Below are positions 17,403 through 30,402 of a stretch of 64,000 bases of DNA, piece after piece; within the stretch, counting starts at the first letter, position 1, and every line of letters begins with the position of its first letter. Source of the DNA: Chanos chanos. Lineage: Eukaryota; Chordata; Actinopteri; Gonorynchiformes; Chanidae. Made by a program: the position numbers and the translations under genes. The stretch covers positions 40,312,058 through 40,376,057 of the forward strand of contig NC_044500.1 in the NCBI RefSeq assembly GCF_902362185.1, given 5' to 3'. The notes below the pieces were generated by a model. That model was not told where the DNA came from. It made no database searches and saw only the letters and a list, made by a program, of their open reading frames with translations.

Positions 17403-20400
17403 GTCATGTGAATAAGTACATCATGGAAATTGTTGACTTTTTCAGCATATTTGAACAAACAAACAAACAAACATTTGACCCTCTTTGATACAGTGCCTAC
17501 AGATAAAGGTGAAATACTTGAACAGAACCACAAATGAGCTTTTTCAATCATTTAATTCAACAAAAATACCAATAGATAATATTCTTCTGTGGAGAAAGTA
17601 CACACTTGGCCTCAGAAGCTAGTATTGCCTCCCTTAGCAGAAATAACTTCTTGTAGGCGTTCTGCATAATTGTTCACCAGTCTCTGACATTGGCTTGCTG
17701 AAATTTTTGACCACTCTTCCATGCAAAATTCCTTCAGCTGCAAGATGTTTGGGGTTTTCTTGCATGTACTGCCTGTTTCAAATCCCTCCCACAACATTTC
17801 AATGTGATTCAAATCTGGGCTTTGTCTAGGCCATTCCATAACCCTCTATTTCCTCTTTTTGAGCCATTCCTTGATTATTATCCTGTTGAAAGGTCCACTT
17901 CCGGTTCAACTTCAACTTCCGGACGGATGGCCCCACATTATCTTTGATATGATGCAGAATTCATAGCTCAATCAGTGACTGCAAGCTGCGCAGTCCCTGA
18001 GGCAGTGAAGCAACCTTAAGCCATAGCCTAACATTTCCACCACCATGCTTCACAGCTGGTATGAGGTTCTTCTCCTGAAAAGCTGTCTTTGGTCTGCGCC
18101 AAAAATGTCTACTGTTACTGTGACCAAACAACTCTTTGAATCGTCTGTCCAGAGCACAATGTTCCAAGAGGCCTGGTCTTTGCCTACATGTTCATTGGCG
18201 AACTATAGTCTTGTTGTAATTTTCTTTTTTTGGACAGCAAAGGCTTTTTCCTGGTACGCCTCCCATGCAGGTTCAAATTTGTGCAATCTCTCTCTGATTG
18301 TAGACACATGCACTTTGATACCAACAGTTGCAAGAGTTACCTGCAGATCCTGTGATGAAATTTTGGGGTTCTTGGAGACTTCTTTTTGCATCAAACGGTC
18401 TGCTCCCGGGCTGAATTTGCTGGGGCGGCCAGTCCTGGACAAATTAGCTGGTGTTTGAAATCTACGCCAGTTGTAGATGATTTTCCTTATAGTGGAATGA
18501 TTTATTTCAAATAATTTGGCGATCTTTTTAAATCTCTTGCCGGACTCATAGGCATCCACAACCTTTGTTTTAAAGGCCTAGAGAGAGCTCTTTAGATCTT
18601 GGCATGATGATACCACACACTTCAATAACTAAGAGAACACCAGACCCTAGATGTTAGGTTTAAATAAGACAGGTTCCACCTGCACTCCTTAAGAAGGTTC
18701 TAATCACTGGCGCCTAATCTGGAACACCTGATTCTAATTTTATGGATTTGAAGGTGTGATAAATGTAAGGGTGTACTTATTTTGTCCATGTGACTGATCT
18801 GGTTTTTTTTTGTATATTTAAATTATGAAAATGACTACAAAATGTCAATTTTATGTGTCACTTGTTGGAGTATATCACCTTAATTAATAGGCGCTGTTTC
18901 AAAGAGGATCAAATGTTTGCTTTCAAATATGTCAATATGTCAAATATGTAAACAGTCAACAGTCAGTTTCCACTGTCATCAGAAATTTTTTTGTACTAGT
19001 ATTCATAGCTCAGGAATGTCCACTGATGGTTTTAGATGCATAGGTTATCTATTTTCATGTGAAATGACCATTCTTGAGTCTTAATAATGATAATTTCTCT
19101 AAATAATACTGCTCCACATGGAAAATACCAGCTGAGTATGAGGAATATGTTGAGATGACCTTGCCATGAACGAATGTTTGTAGGTATTGAGAAGGCCTTG
19201 TCCCGACCTGGACCAGATGTGGTTATCTGTGACGAAGGCCACCGAATTAAGAACTGTCATGCCAGCATCTCCAAGGCTCTGAAGAACATCCGCTCACGGC
19301 GCCGTGTGGTTCTGACAGGCTACCCACTTCAGAACAACCTTATTGAGTACTGGTGCATGGTGGACTTTGTTCGGCCTGACTTCCTGGGTACTCGACAGGA
19401 GTTCAGCAACATGTTTGAGCGACCCATCCTGAATGGACAGTGCCTGGACAGCACACCACAGGATATCCGCTTAATGCGCTACCGCAGCCATGTCCTTCAC
19501 AGTCTTCTGGAGGGCTTCGTGCAGAGGTGAGAATACTGCTCTGCTATGGATGGATTGTATCAAGATTGTTTTGGTGCATTCACAGTATCTTAATTATTAT
19601 GATTTCACTTGTAGGGTTTTCAGTTTGTAGGGTTAGCCAGTTTAAGCCATTGAAGGCTGCCCTAAACAGTAATACTTTAACTGAAAGATCTTGTGAACAT
19701 GGAATGAACCTCAAAAGGGGACTAGAAGGTTTTACTCACAGTGTGTCTAAAAACAAAGTCACTCCTTCAGGCAGAGTTGCTTGTGATAGTTTTAAATACA
19801 GCTAAGTCCAGGCTGACCCTATCATAATTTTACTCTGATCTGTTTTTGCTCATTGCAGGCGAGGCCATGATGTCCTGAGGACCCAGCTAACCCCCAAGGA
19901 TGAGCATGTCATCCTGGTGCGTCTCTCGCCTCTTCAGAAGGCTCTTTACACAGAATTCATGAACCGTTTCCGGGAGGCTGGTAACAGCGGATGGCTTGGC
20001 CTCAATCCACTCAAAGCATTTTGTGTCTGTTGCAAGGTAAGGATGAACCCTTGCATTTCCCCCAGAAAACGAAGTGTAGTGTAAAATGTTAAAAAAAAAG
20101 GTAATTTCCTGGACTCCTTCTGTTTTTGCTGTAGATCTGGAACCATCCTGATGTGTTGTACGAAGCCCTGCAGAAGGAGAATCTGGCGAACGAGCAGGAC
20201 CTTGACCTTGATGACTTGAACTCCACTAGCAACACACGCTGTGCAGCCTCTGGGTTGAAGAGCAAGCCTTCAGACTCTACAAACAGCAAGATGGCAGTTG
20301 CTGGCGTTGGGCTTAATCCCCTGCAAGAGAAAGCTAACCAAGTCATCACCTATGAATGGGTATATCTCAAAAGCTTTCGTTTGTTTGCTTGTTTGTTTGT

Positions 20401-23400
20401 TTCTTTGGTTGGTTGGTTGGTTGGTTGGTTTTGGTATGTCATTTGTATAAAAAAAGTGCCGTAAATGTATATTATGATTCTCCAAAATCTGATTGCTCTC
20501 AGATATTTAAACTGTATCAAACAAAAGTAACTTTTTCACCTTATTTTAGGCAAAGGATATCATGACAAACTACCAGACGGGTGTTCTAGAGAATTCTGCC
20601 AAGATGGTGTTACTCTTTCACTTGATTGATGAGAGTGTAAGCAAGGGAGACAAAATCCTTGTATTCAGGTGAGAACTCATGACAGGTTTGTCTGCCCATA
20701 CACTTGTGGCATGATATTTACACAATTGTCCTGACCCAAAGACATAGCTACACTCTTTTCTCCGTCTCCACATATGGAAACTGTGTTTTTGTTTATTTTT
20801 TACCAGTCAGAGCTTGTCCACTCTGACAGTCATTGAGGATTTTCTGTGCACAAGGCCCATGCCGGCATGCAGAGTTAAGCCTGACAGTCCCAGCCCAAAC
20901 TGGATTCGCAGCATCAACTATTACAGTGAGTGGTGTTCCCTCTCTACTTGCTTTCCCTCTGATAACTGTAGAGAGTTCTCTCTTGCCCTTGGCAATGTTA
21001 CAGTATGCTGTTTGTCTTTGTGGCTTTGGTGCCTGTGTGTTTGGTTAAACATGATCATGTTTGCAGGGCTGGATGGGAGCACGTCGGCCTCAGAAAGAGA
21101 GCGGCTCATCAATCAGTTCAATGACCCAGCCAATGACGCAGCGTGGGTCTTCCTACTGTCGACCAGGTAAGACATGCTTAAATCTGTTCTCGACGGTTAA
21201 CCCTCAAAAACTGCAAGTTTGCATGTCTTTATTTGGATAATTGCAACTCTCATAGCCCAGAATCAAGTTGTTCATACCTGCCCTGGAAACACAAACTTGC
21301 TCTTCATTAGATAATGAAAATCATCCATAGTTTAACAGGCACGGTGGTGACATTTCCTTGCAGAGCGGGCTGTTTAGGGGTTAATCTGATTGGGGCCAAC
21401 CGTGTGGTTGTGTTTGATGCCTCGTGGAACCCATGCCACGATGCCCAGGCAGTATGCCGTGTGTATCGCTATGGACAGAAGAAGCCCTGTTACATTTATC
21501 GCCTGGTGTGCGACTTCACCCTGGAGAAGAAGATTTACGATCGGCAGGTCTCCAAACAGGGCATGTCAGGTGAGAAAGAGAGACTGTTATCGTGCATTTA
21601 GTCCTTTGGCTATTCCTGTTCTCTTACTGTGTCCACCTCCCAGCAACTGCTTCTCCATTCTCTTAATTGAAGGAAATAGACAGTTGAGAGAAGATTGATC
21701 AAAGCTCCACTGAGCCATTTGGTGGGGTTGATTGTACAAAAAGGACTAGGTGTTGTTAAATTAGAGATGTGTTTTTGTGGTTATAGGGGAACCTCCAAGA
21801 GTAGGGTGTGCTATGTGTATTGGTGGGATTTGAACAAAGTACATGCATTAAAAGCCAACAGAGCTGTTCCGGACAGTTTACCATTGTCTAAACCTGTCTT
21901 GTCTCTGTGATAGATCGTGTGGTGGATGACTTGAACCCGGTTCTAACGTTCACACGGAGGGAGGTGGAGTCTCTGCTGCATTTTGTGGAGGAGGAGCCGG
22001 ACCCAACCCAAGCACCTCTTGAGCCCTGTGAAGAAATGGAGGCTGTCATTAAACAGGCCTGTCTGCTCTACCCTCACCTTATAACCAAGGTAGACACATA
22101 AAAACAAAGACACACCATCAGCTCAAACCTGAAGACGTGATATTCTTCACACACTTAATTAATTATAGTTGCTGAGCTCTGTTATTTCTGCATTGCACCA
22201 GCAACCTTTCCACCATGAGTCTCTCTTGATGGACCGCAAAGATCTGAAACTCACTAAAGCTGAAAAGAGAGCTGCTAAGAAGAGTTACGAGGACGAGAAA
22301 CGAGCTTCAGTGCCCTACTCTCGCCCTTCTTATGCCCACTACTATCCAGCCAGCAATCAGAGCCTCACCAACATACCAGCCTTCAGCCAGCGCAACTGGT
22401 GAGTCTCTCATAGCATTTGTGTCCTGTCTTTCCTTCTCCAAATTTGTCATCTCAGAGATTTCAGTTTGAGTCCTGAGTGCTTTTGACATGAGGTTTTACC
22501 AAATACCCTTAAGACTTCAGTTGGTGTGGATCTGAGTGTGTTTAAATTACAGTATCTGCAGATATTGATATTGTTTGCTGTTGACACACTGGACTACTGT
22601 CCATCAAACATGTGTCCTCAGATATGTTGCTTTTATGGTCCACCCTCAAGGTCAGCTGCTCTTTTGTAATTGTAATCATAATCCATTTCTAACTGGGGCC
22701 AGTGAGATAAAGAGGAAAAGGTAGTACACATCTGGAGTCAGATGAATTCCTAAATGATATCTCTTCCTTCTATCTCTTGTCAAAGACGCTTGTCCTAATG
22801 ACAGTATGAACCTCACACACAGGCGGCCCAATCCTCGGTCAGATGAGAAGCCGATTGCCAGCGTTAGGCCTGTCCAGTCCACTCCAATTCCCATGATGCC
22901 ACGGCAGGTGCCTATGGGTCTTGCTGGCTCCAGCACTGGTGTTAATTTTCCAGTCAACTACTTACAAAAGGCAGGAGTCTACGTTCAACGGATAATCACA
23001 ACAACTGGTATTTGTTCTTCAGGCTTTTATTCTGTCTGTGTCAGTTTATTCTTTTTTTTTTTTTTCATCAAAGTATATCTTCCTCACTTTTTATGTTTTG
23101 CTTTGACCAGACATTGTGATCCCAGGATCCAACAGCACAACAGATGTTCAGGCTCGGATTGGCGCAGGAGAGAGTATTCATGTAATTAAAGGATCAAAAG
23201 GTACAGGACTTTCCATGTCACAGTCATATCCAGACTTAACTCTTTGTGAAAGTGATCTGTACTTTCAGTATCCTAAAGAGTTACTATGTGTATCTCTGCT
23301 GAACAGGCACCTATATTAGAACGAGTGATGGAAGAATATTTGCCATCCGCTCAGGAAAGACTAGACCAGCCGAAGGTGAATCCAGTGCTTCAAGAGGTAT

Positions 23401-24540
23401 CGCATTCAAACTCAAACTTCACCTTTATAGTTGAATATGATATAAATATCAATAACAATATATTTTTGTTGTCACTTAGACTTCTAAGAAGAATTTGTGC
23501 CTAACTGTCTCTCTCTCTCCCTGCCAGATACCCAGAGCTCCTTAATGACCTCAGTCAGCAATGGCTGTGTCTCTCCTCCTGAGAGGAAGCGATTAACCCC
23601 GGATGGATTGGCACATCCATCTCCACTCGACAGTCCAGAGATCCTCCGAGAACTCCGCCGTTATGCTGTCAGCGAGGAAGCTGCTATGGTAAGAAATGAA
23701 CTGACATCCTCAGAAACAGCAGAAGCATCTGGTGGAGACCAGACTACACAACAGAACCAGAACCAGCCTTCAGATCACAGCAGGCAGCTTGGCAACAATG
23801 TCATCACAACAGCCCCAGACATACGCGGCAACAAGCGTAAGCTGATGTCCGAGAGCCGCATTGCCAAGCAGCTACAGGGCAAACGGACGCTACCATCCAC
23901 AGGAGCTGGAGGGTATGGGTTTGGATTCGGCTTTCCGCCTATGGGGCTCAACCCTGCCCTATTGGGTACTCTTGGTCACATGACACATCCCCTGCTGGCA
24001 GGAAGTGGTACAAGATCTCATTTCCTCCAGTCTCACGGTCAGACACTCGGAGACCTACACAACATGTTTCCTTCAACAGGGCCTGATCCCCTCAACCTTG
24101 GAACTAGTGGAAACACTTCCCTTACCTCATCTTCTGCCACCTCCTCTCTCAGCACATCCACTACCCCTTCAAGCTGTGCTGCCACCTCCTCCACCTCATC
24201 ATCCTCCTCCTCGACCCTAACTTCTGGCTCCCTACCGCCATACTTGCTCAACCCTGGGATGGCGAGCCTACTGACCTCGGGGTTCCCTATGTCCTACAGC
24301 CAGTCTCTGATGCCAGACTCCAGGATGTACTCAAACCCTTCACTTCTTCCTGGAGGACTCCCTTCAACTGCCACCACCACCCCGACTGGCTCATCTGCCC
24401 CTGGCTTTCTGTCCCATTTGCCTAACTCCACTACCAGCCTGCTAGGGGCAGCACTAAGCCGACCAAACACCCACCCATCATTAGCAGAGAATGGAGGGAG
24501 CAGCTCGGATGATGATGTCATAGAGGTAATGGGCCAGTAG
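13178..24540 (+). CDS. rad54l2: RAD54-like 2 / androgen receptor-interacting protein 4, SNF2-family ATPase (complete)
   Basis: RAD54L2 (ARIP4) is a nuclear SNF2-type DNA-dependent ATPase that modulates steroid-receptor transcription. Coding exons: 13178-13310, 14293-14626, 14924-15054, 15332-15472, 16165-16403, 16579-16761, 16906-17039, 17138-17334, 19184-19526, 19859-20036, 20135-20359, 20550-20668, 20807-20925, 21067-21166, 21364-21569, 21914-22089, 22202-22398, 22823-23007, 23111-23200, 23307-23396, 23528-24540. All phases match, giving about 1,510 residues (human about 1,467). The order is: acidic N terminus; Ser/Arg/Pro repeat (about 84-120); basic SHMRRNIR-like segment; Walker A MGLGKT (358-363); DEGH box (514-517); helicase C with motif VI ([11 protein letters not shown], about 887-897); a conserved segment with [13 protein letters not shown]; and a Ser/Thr-rich C terminus ending near DDDVIEV. 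The CDS is intact. The eighth coding intron holds a broken Tc1-like element. It ends tail to tail with cyb561d2. Confidence 0.96.
15558..15650. repeat. Degenerate CAAGTC-type short tandem repeat
   Basis: Imperfect copies of a CTCAAGTCCAAGT-like unit recur several times inside the fourth coding intron of rad54l2. It may be the edge of an old dispersed element, but no boundaries or terminal repeats are visible. Confidence 0.6.
17366..17401. repeat. (TA)n(CA)n microsatellite
   Basis: A TA array grading into a CA array, directly left of the Tc1-like element. Tc1 elements insert at TA, so a TA-rich array is a plausible insertion site. Confidence 0.9.
17402..19015 (-). mobile_element. Tc1-like (Tc1/mariner) DNA transposon remnant with long inverted repeats, inside a rad54l2 intron
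   Basis: The segment carries a degenerate Tc1-type transposase on the minus strand flanked by long, diverged inverted repeats. The left arm (caaacatttgaccctctttg at about 17467) reappears in inverted form near 18903-18922 with a few differences. A second block (AATAAGTACA, left at about 17411 and inverted near 18770-18780) supports an IR/DR arrangement of about 200-base arms holding two repeat units. The outer edges are approximate because both ends have drifted and the left one abuts a TA/CA microsatellite. The flanking rad54l2 exons stay in phase, so the insertion appears harmless to the coding sequence. The family call is secure; the named subfamily is not known. Confidence 0.88.
17612..18605 (-). 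pseudogene. Degenerate Tc1-like transposase
   Basis: Starting at the ATG at 18605 (MPRSKEL, typical of fish Tc1 transposases), the sequence encodes an N-terminal helix-turn-helix region ([20 protein letters not shown], then a GRPSKFSP linker) and continues to a catalytic-core remnant. QQDN near the middle looks like the second catalytic Asp, and [14 protein letters not shown] holds the final Glu of the DDE triad. The reading frame shifts just after the start, again in the middle third and again before the C-terminal part, so no single frame spans the protein and it cannot encode active transposase. Confidence 0.85.
20379..20430. repeat. (TTTG)n and (GGTT)n tandem repeats
   Basis: A TTTG-type array runs directly into a GGTT array in the rad54l2 intron after the exon ending at 20359. 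Open frames on both strands here are translated repeat. Confidence 0.9.
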
Positions 24541-27160
24541 AGGTCACAGACAGAGATGATGTGCCTAGAGTGGCTATGGCTCAAATCTATCACTGGACTG
24601 GACAAAACAAAAAGAAACAAAAAACAAACAAACAAACAAAATCCTTATGCTGAATATGCATGTAACTGAGGACGTGAATAACCTGTGATCATCTGAGTTA
24701 CCTGAGACCTGTGTAAGACAGACTGGGTAAATGTTGCAGTAAGGGACCAGAACTTTGGGCTTCCATTGAGGTGCCCACTCTCCGGAGCTTGGCTATGAAA
24801 TGACTTTTACTTGTTACTAGGGGAAACCAATCAGAACTCATTGTGATTGTCTTTCTGGACTGTTTGCATTCTAAAAAGGTGACTGTAGAGTTATTAGCTG
24901 TTTGATAGAAACTGTAGCATCACCTTGAGAAAAAAAGCATATGTGACAATGCTCTTTTTATTTATATTACAATATTATATGTCTATCATTTTTTTTGTAA
25001 AAGGTGATCTTGATCACATATTCACATTCGTTTTGACCATTGCAGGGAGGGGTTTGTAAAGATAAACATGCCACAACGCTGTGCTCATTTAAGTGCGGCT
25101 GTAACTTTTTTTTCTTTAATGGGGAAAATACCCCTTATAACTCGAATGTACTTTCATGTTAGCCTTTAAAGACATTTGGTGGCAGGATGTGGGATATTCA
25201 TACTATGTATTTTCTTTTATTGTCAGCCTTAAATGAGACACAGGGATCTTGGTTGTAGTTTACATCTGTGTAGCAACAAGTGATTTCTTTATTCCATAGA
25301 AACTAACCTTATCTTTCCTGATAATTTAATATTCAGACTGTTATAGTTTCCAGGACATTTCTTCATAGACCCAGATTCTGTCTTTGTTTAACAGTCAACA
25401 CCATGACCAAAGTGAAAGTTCTGTTGTTCATACGTAATCAGAAGCCTTTTCTGTTAACCTTGTCTCTGTCATCTAATGCATATATTCTGTGACCATCGAC
25501 AAATTACAATATTCCACTGATGTTCAGAGTGCCCGTTGGTGCACTTTTTCCATAGCCCTCCCAACATCTGCCTTTCTGATTGGTTGACACAGAATTAAAG
25601 TGGGTTGTTTTGTTTGTTTTTGTTTTCCAGTTGCCTCTCTCTAGATGCCCTAGATGCTGTTATGACATTCTAATGTGTATTTTCTATGTAATTATAGTAT
25701 TCTTTTGTAACATCTTATCAGTGAAGGCACACCTGTGCTGGTTTGTCATTTATTTTCAGTGTACGAATTCAGTGTACTGAATTTATTTATTTATAATGGT
25801 GAAGATTAATTCATTGGCATTTTTTATTTTTGTACTTTTTTTGGTCGGCCTGTTTATACAGATCCCTGTTTTGTCTTCATCAGATGTCTCGTTACATTTT
25901 GTCAGAGTATATGACCATTATCTGTGAGAGACCTAGACGAGAAGACATTCATGTTGGTCTGATGTGTGAGAGACATGAACTTGTCATCTCAATTAGTAGT
26001 ACAGAGGAGTGGTTTAAAATGACATTGTATTTATTTAATGTTATTTTAACAGACAGTAAACTGTATTTCTCTTGCTGTATTCAGAATATGTTGTCTAGTT
26101 TCTTTTCTGTATTTTTTTTAATCTGATTTAATCGGATATGTGTAGAGAAGAGCTACAGCTAACAGTGCACTCAAAAGGCTGGTCCACAGAAATGTAACTG
26201 GCCTTGTTCCTCGGGTGGTCTGCCTTCTCTCGCAGTGGTGCTCAGCGATGGGATTAATTCTGTTGTGGGCAAATTGACACAAAAAGAACTCTAATCAAAA
26301 GGACATTACTCTCGACAATACTATGCAATCTATACAATACTATGCAATCTATAGTTTGGACAAATGAATGGTGGAGGAAGCATGTGCACACTTCACTCGC
26401 CTTGCCTGGGGTAACTCATGGTGTAGGGTTATGGATTAGACTGTGGGTAATTGGGAACTGAGACACAGGTTAGGAGAAAAAGGAGGAACATTTAAAAAAT
26501 GCTTTCATGTCCCACATTGCTTGAGACGGAGGCTGTGGACAAAATCCAATTAGATAGGAGGACAGTTTTTAACCTTTCATTAGTCTTCAGAAACAGCATA
26601 TATAGAAACATTTTAATGTATAAACTAAACAAACAACTTTTTGTAAAAAGAAAAAAAAAAGTACACTTTTGGTCAGGCTTTACACAGACAGCTTATCGGC
26701 ATTTGCCTAGTCACATAATCGCATTGACACATTACATAAATACACAAGAATAATGATCAGCAATGCCTCACGACATCGTTAAAAAAAATAAGATTTCAAA
26801 TCATACAGTATACAGTATGTGCATGTATCAAATCTCAGCCAATAGCACTCTGCCATACACAAATATAAGCAATTTTTTCAGTTATAAGCAATAGTGTAAG
26901 CATTTTCATGACAGTAATTTAAACATAGAAATGACTAGACAGTACAGTTTGTCCCTGATTTTAGTAATAGTTTAAGGTACATAAAATGGCATGGTAAATT
27001 ATGCTGAATCATTATCAAGGTACATTATAGCAAACACTGGTGAGCCTCCCTCTTTAACATCAGCTCAGTGTGGTCAAGTTTTCAGTCAACACCAGCAACA
27101 CTGTCTGTAGTTATTCCAAGATGATTCATTTTTTAAATATATCCTTTGGCAATGTTGGCA
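24541..27160. other. rad54l2 3' UTR and convergent intergenic region
   Basis: The AT-rich sequence after the rad54l2 stop is probably a long 3' UTR, with AAAC repeats near 24620-24642 and a TTTG repeat near 25610. The cyb561d2 3' UTR enters from the right on the minus strand. A short direct repeat (ATACTATGCAATCTATA-like) occurs twice at about 26319-26354. No further coding exon is recognisable. Confidence 0.5.
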
Positions 27161-28181
27161 TTAAGACTGTAAACGCTTCTTGGCCATATAAGCATTTGTG
27201 ACCTGGCTCATGATGGCGAATGCACTGAAGGTTGGACAAAGTGCTGCCAGGTACCAGGAATTTCCAGTCACAGAAGCAGTGAACCAGAGAGAACAAATAC
27301 CCAGTAAAAGGCTGGCACTTCCCAGCAGGTAGGTAATAAGACCAGAAGCAGCATGGTAACGCTTAAGCTTGGCCAGTGACCAGCCTTTGGCCAGCTTATG
27401 ATAGATCAAAGGCAGAGCACCCACTGACTGCATCCCTACAATACACACTGTAACCAGGCCAACTAGTCCATGCCAAGAGGTGAAGTGGGGCTTTCCATTT
27501 AGATGCTTGTTGTAGGAAATGGCTCCAAGACCCAGGACCGAACAAGAGGCACAGAGAAATTGTAGAATCCAGTGTAGCCGTCCTTTGGTTTTATGTGGGA
27601 ACTTCCGAGCAGGAGAGGAATGTGGAGAGAAGATGAGAAGGGCCTCGGTCATAAGAAACGAAAACTAAAGAGAAAAAACACACATGGTCCCAAGAACGTG
27701 TTAGACACAGACAAAGCCAGGTGAGGAGGGCATTCAGGGTCACTCACTATCAAAATAAACAAGATGAGCTGCTCATCTGTGTTAAGATACAATATTTTAT
27801 ATACAAAGAGTATGATTTTGCAATACAAGTCGACATACGAGTCCTGTATGCAGAATCGTGTCAACCTACCGCCAGTGTCATCAAGAACGGATGCCACGAA
27901 AACAAACCTGGGCCAAAAAAAGTTGAGGTGTTAAACTCAATATTTTGAAGTTCAATGCTGAGGGTACGATAAGCATCAATAGCTGTGTCTGAGCCATCTA
28001 TATTGTTACTCTGCATTGAATCTCGTAGTGAGAACTAACTTTTGCGCTACTTACTCGACCCCGGCTTTGCCAGTACTGACACGAAAACAGTGAAAGCCGC
28101 ACACATTACATGCGTAAAAATCCCGGACAGTATCCTGGCATAACTGTATATTCGTGATTCGGATTCTGTATGCGATACCAT
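27161..28181 (-). CDS. cyb561d2: Cytochrome b561 domain-containing protein 2, transmembrane reductase (complete)
   Basis: This is a di-haem transmembrane reductase of the cytochrome b561 family, which passes electrons from ascorbate across a membrane, probably with ferrireductase activity. Three exons, 28181-28055, 27907-27870 and 27664-27161, join in phase to 222 residues, the same length as the human protein. The haem-ligand histidines fall at His48 (SWHP), His86 (RLHW), His120 (SWHG) and His159 (RYHAASG), matching the human positions as I recall them. Several hydrophobic segments fit a six-helix fold, and the block SGLITYLLGSASLLLGICSL is strongly conserved. The start at 28181 is preferred because it restores human length; the Met at 27652 is internal (Met60). 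The gene lies head to head with rassf1, about 4.4 kb between start codons. Confidence 0.95.
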
Positions 28182-28629
28182 GATTCCCCCGTGCCTACTC
28201 CACTTTACTGAAGAGATTAAGAAGCATCAGTTTCGGAGACTGACACACAGACACCCCATTTGAACTGTGATCTTGCAGTACTTCTGCTACTCGTCCGCCA
28301 GAGGAGCAATATGACGGTAGCAATGAAACAATTTTAAAATAAAAGTATCACTGAGTGATTAAAAACAAATATATATAATACATATCTAAGCCCTTACATC
28401 ATTGTAGCTATTTAATTGTGTATTATATTAATTTTAAGCAATTAATTCCAATTAAATAAATAATCTAAGCCTAAATAAAGTAGGAAACTTCTGTTGAGAT
28501 CTTTTATTATGACGTTTTAGTAACGTCTCAAAACCGGAAATACCCAGTCACTAAATATCTCGCCGTGCTGCAGGCTGTGCTGACGTGGGAGAAGGAATTT
28601 TCTTTACCAGGACTTTATTTTATTTTATT

Positions 28630-28680
28630 GTACTACTTACTCGCTTGCTTACTTACTTACTTACTTACTTGCTTGCTTAT
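28630..28680. repeat. (CTTA)n microsatellite
   Basis: An interrupted tetranucleotide array of CTTA and CTTG units between cyb561d2 and rassf1. Confidence 0.85.
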
Positions 28681-29289
28681 CTTGGTAGATAATTTACTTT
28701 TCCCAGTTCTATGCAATAAATGTGAAGTTGAAACACTTAACTGTTCTTAATTAAAGGATGAATATATAAGAATGGCATCGCAGTGAACCTTGTATGTTCT
28801 GCATTGGCAAGTTCACTGTAAACTCATTAAAAGACCTATTTTTGGAATACCCTTGTTTATTATGTTCAAACATTTGTGCAAACACCTATGTGTTAGTACT
28901 TGAGTGGTTGAGACCATGTTAGTGAGGTTTTAATGACAGACCATACAAGGTGTGCATTCAGAAAGGAACGTAAACTCTTCGTAGGTCCTGAAAGATACAT
29001 AATTCAGATAATTCAAGTTTTTCCAATTGTGAGAAATCAAGTCACGTCATTCAAAATTGCTCATTCAGTACACAGCTTCTATGTCGAGCAATGACATGAA
29101 GGGTATTTTATTAGTAATTACGAAGTACCAGTGACCATACTAAGTGTTCCTATTTAGTCCATGTGAAGAGAATCCAATGAGATATCTGGTTAACATGCAA
29201 GATTCAAGAGATTTATTTGTTATGTGCTTGATTGTACAACAGCAGTGAAATGAATTGCAACGACTCCGACAACTGTGCAAACGTAAACC

Positions 29290-29417
29290 TATATATCAGT
29301 ATAAAATTGAATAACTGAATAACTAATATGAAATTAGTGTCTGAACTGATTAACTAATATGAAATTGAAAACTGAATAACTAATAAAGCTATATATCAGT
29401 ATAAAATTAGATAACTG
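29290..29417. repeat. Short diverged tandem repeat
   Basis: The block ctatatatcagtataaaatt occurs near 29290 and again near 29389. Between the copies are two partial copies of an AACTAATATGAAATT-like unit. This is a small local tandem amplification with no coding content. Confidence 0.75.
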
Positions 29418-30320
29418 GTGAATTGTGAGAGTGTCGTATGAGTGTACTCGTGAAATACAATGGTTTTACTGTTTACTGGAAGAGTTCGATACAACAAATC
29501 CTCTCTTACTTGCTCTCTGTTACAGTTTAGTGGACCCAATCAATATCAGTTATTCAAAACAGAAGTGTCCCTGTTCCTCTCCTGCTACAACCCAGGTTAT
29601 ATACTTGTCACTGCATGTTATGATGTGATGATAATTAAGATTATAATTAAGAATGAAGAGTTCAAATTTTGAAGAGGAACAGTTCAAATTTTGTGCGTAT
29701 TAACATATTAATTCTTACCTTTAGATTTCACTACCTCTCTGCTTTGTTTTCTTGTCAAAGAGAGGAGCACGGATTATCCAGACACATGCCATTAAATAAC
29801 TAGCTTAATTGGGGAATCCAGTGACTGTACTGAATCAGACATTCAAAACCAATTAAAACATTTTTCCACACTGGGAAAGAAAATCCTCTCTGCCTTGTGA
29901 CTCATGGCATTCTGCCAGAGACACAACATTGCACAGAGCTCCTGTTATCTACCACAATGGCTCCCCAGAGTACCACCCCTTCCACTGCAGATAACATTTT
30001 GTCAGATTCACCAGTGGGACAGAGAAAAGCACATGAAGTGGTTAACTACATTTTGAAACTGGGTACATGTACCACTGCGTGGTAACACTCCACAACCCTC
30101 CTTTTGTCATCTTGTGAATGCTACCACAGAAAGGAAACAACTTTTGTATATTCATTTCATTTTGAATGTCGTCATTTTCTTCTTTTTGATTGATTGTGAT
30201 CTGTTGTTCTGTGATACTCATGTCTCAAGCCCTTTCTTTAAAATATTAAAGTTAAGACTGCTGTTACCTCTGCTCATTTATAGTGACTCAAACCCAATCC
30301 ACTGAAATCTTTTTTAAATT

Positions 30321-30347
30321 GTGCATGTGTGTGTGTTTATGTGCATA

Positions 30348-30385
<38 letters not shown>

Positions 30386-30402
30386 TGTGTGTGTGCGCGC
30401 AC
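30321..30402. repeat. (GT)n microsatellite
   Basis: A long interrupted GT array ending in a short GCGCGC stretch, a potential Z-DNA former. Confidence 0.9.

Noticed and set aside
29957-30085. A short frame starting MAPQSTTPSTADN
   Set aside because: It matches no family I know and has no good splice or start context beyond the ATG.
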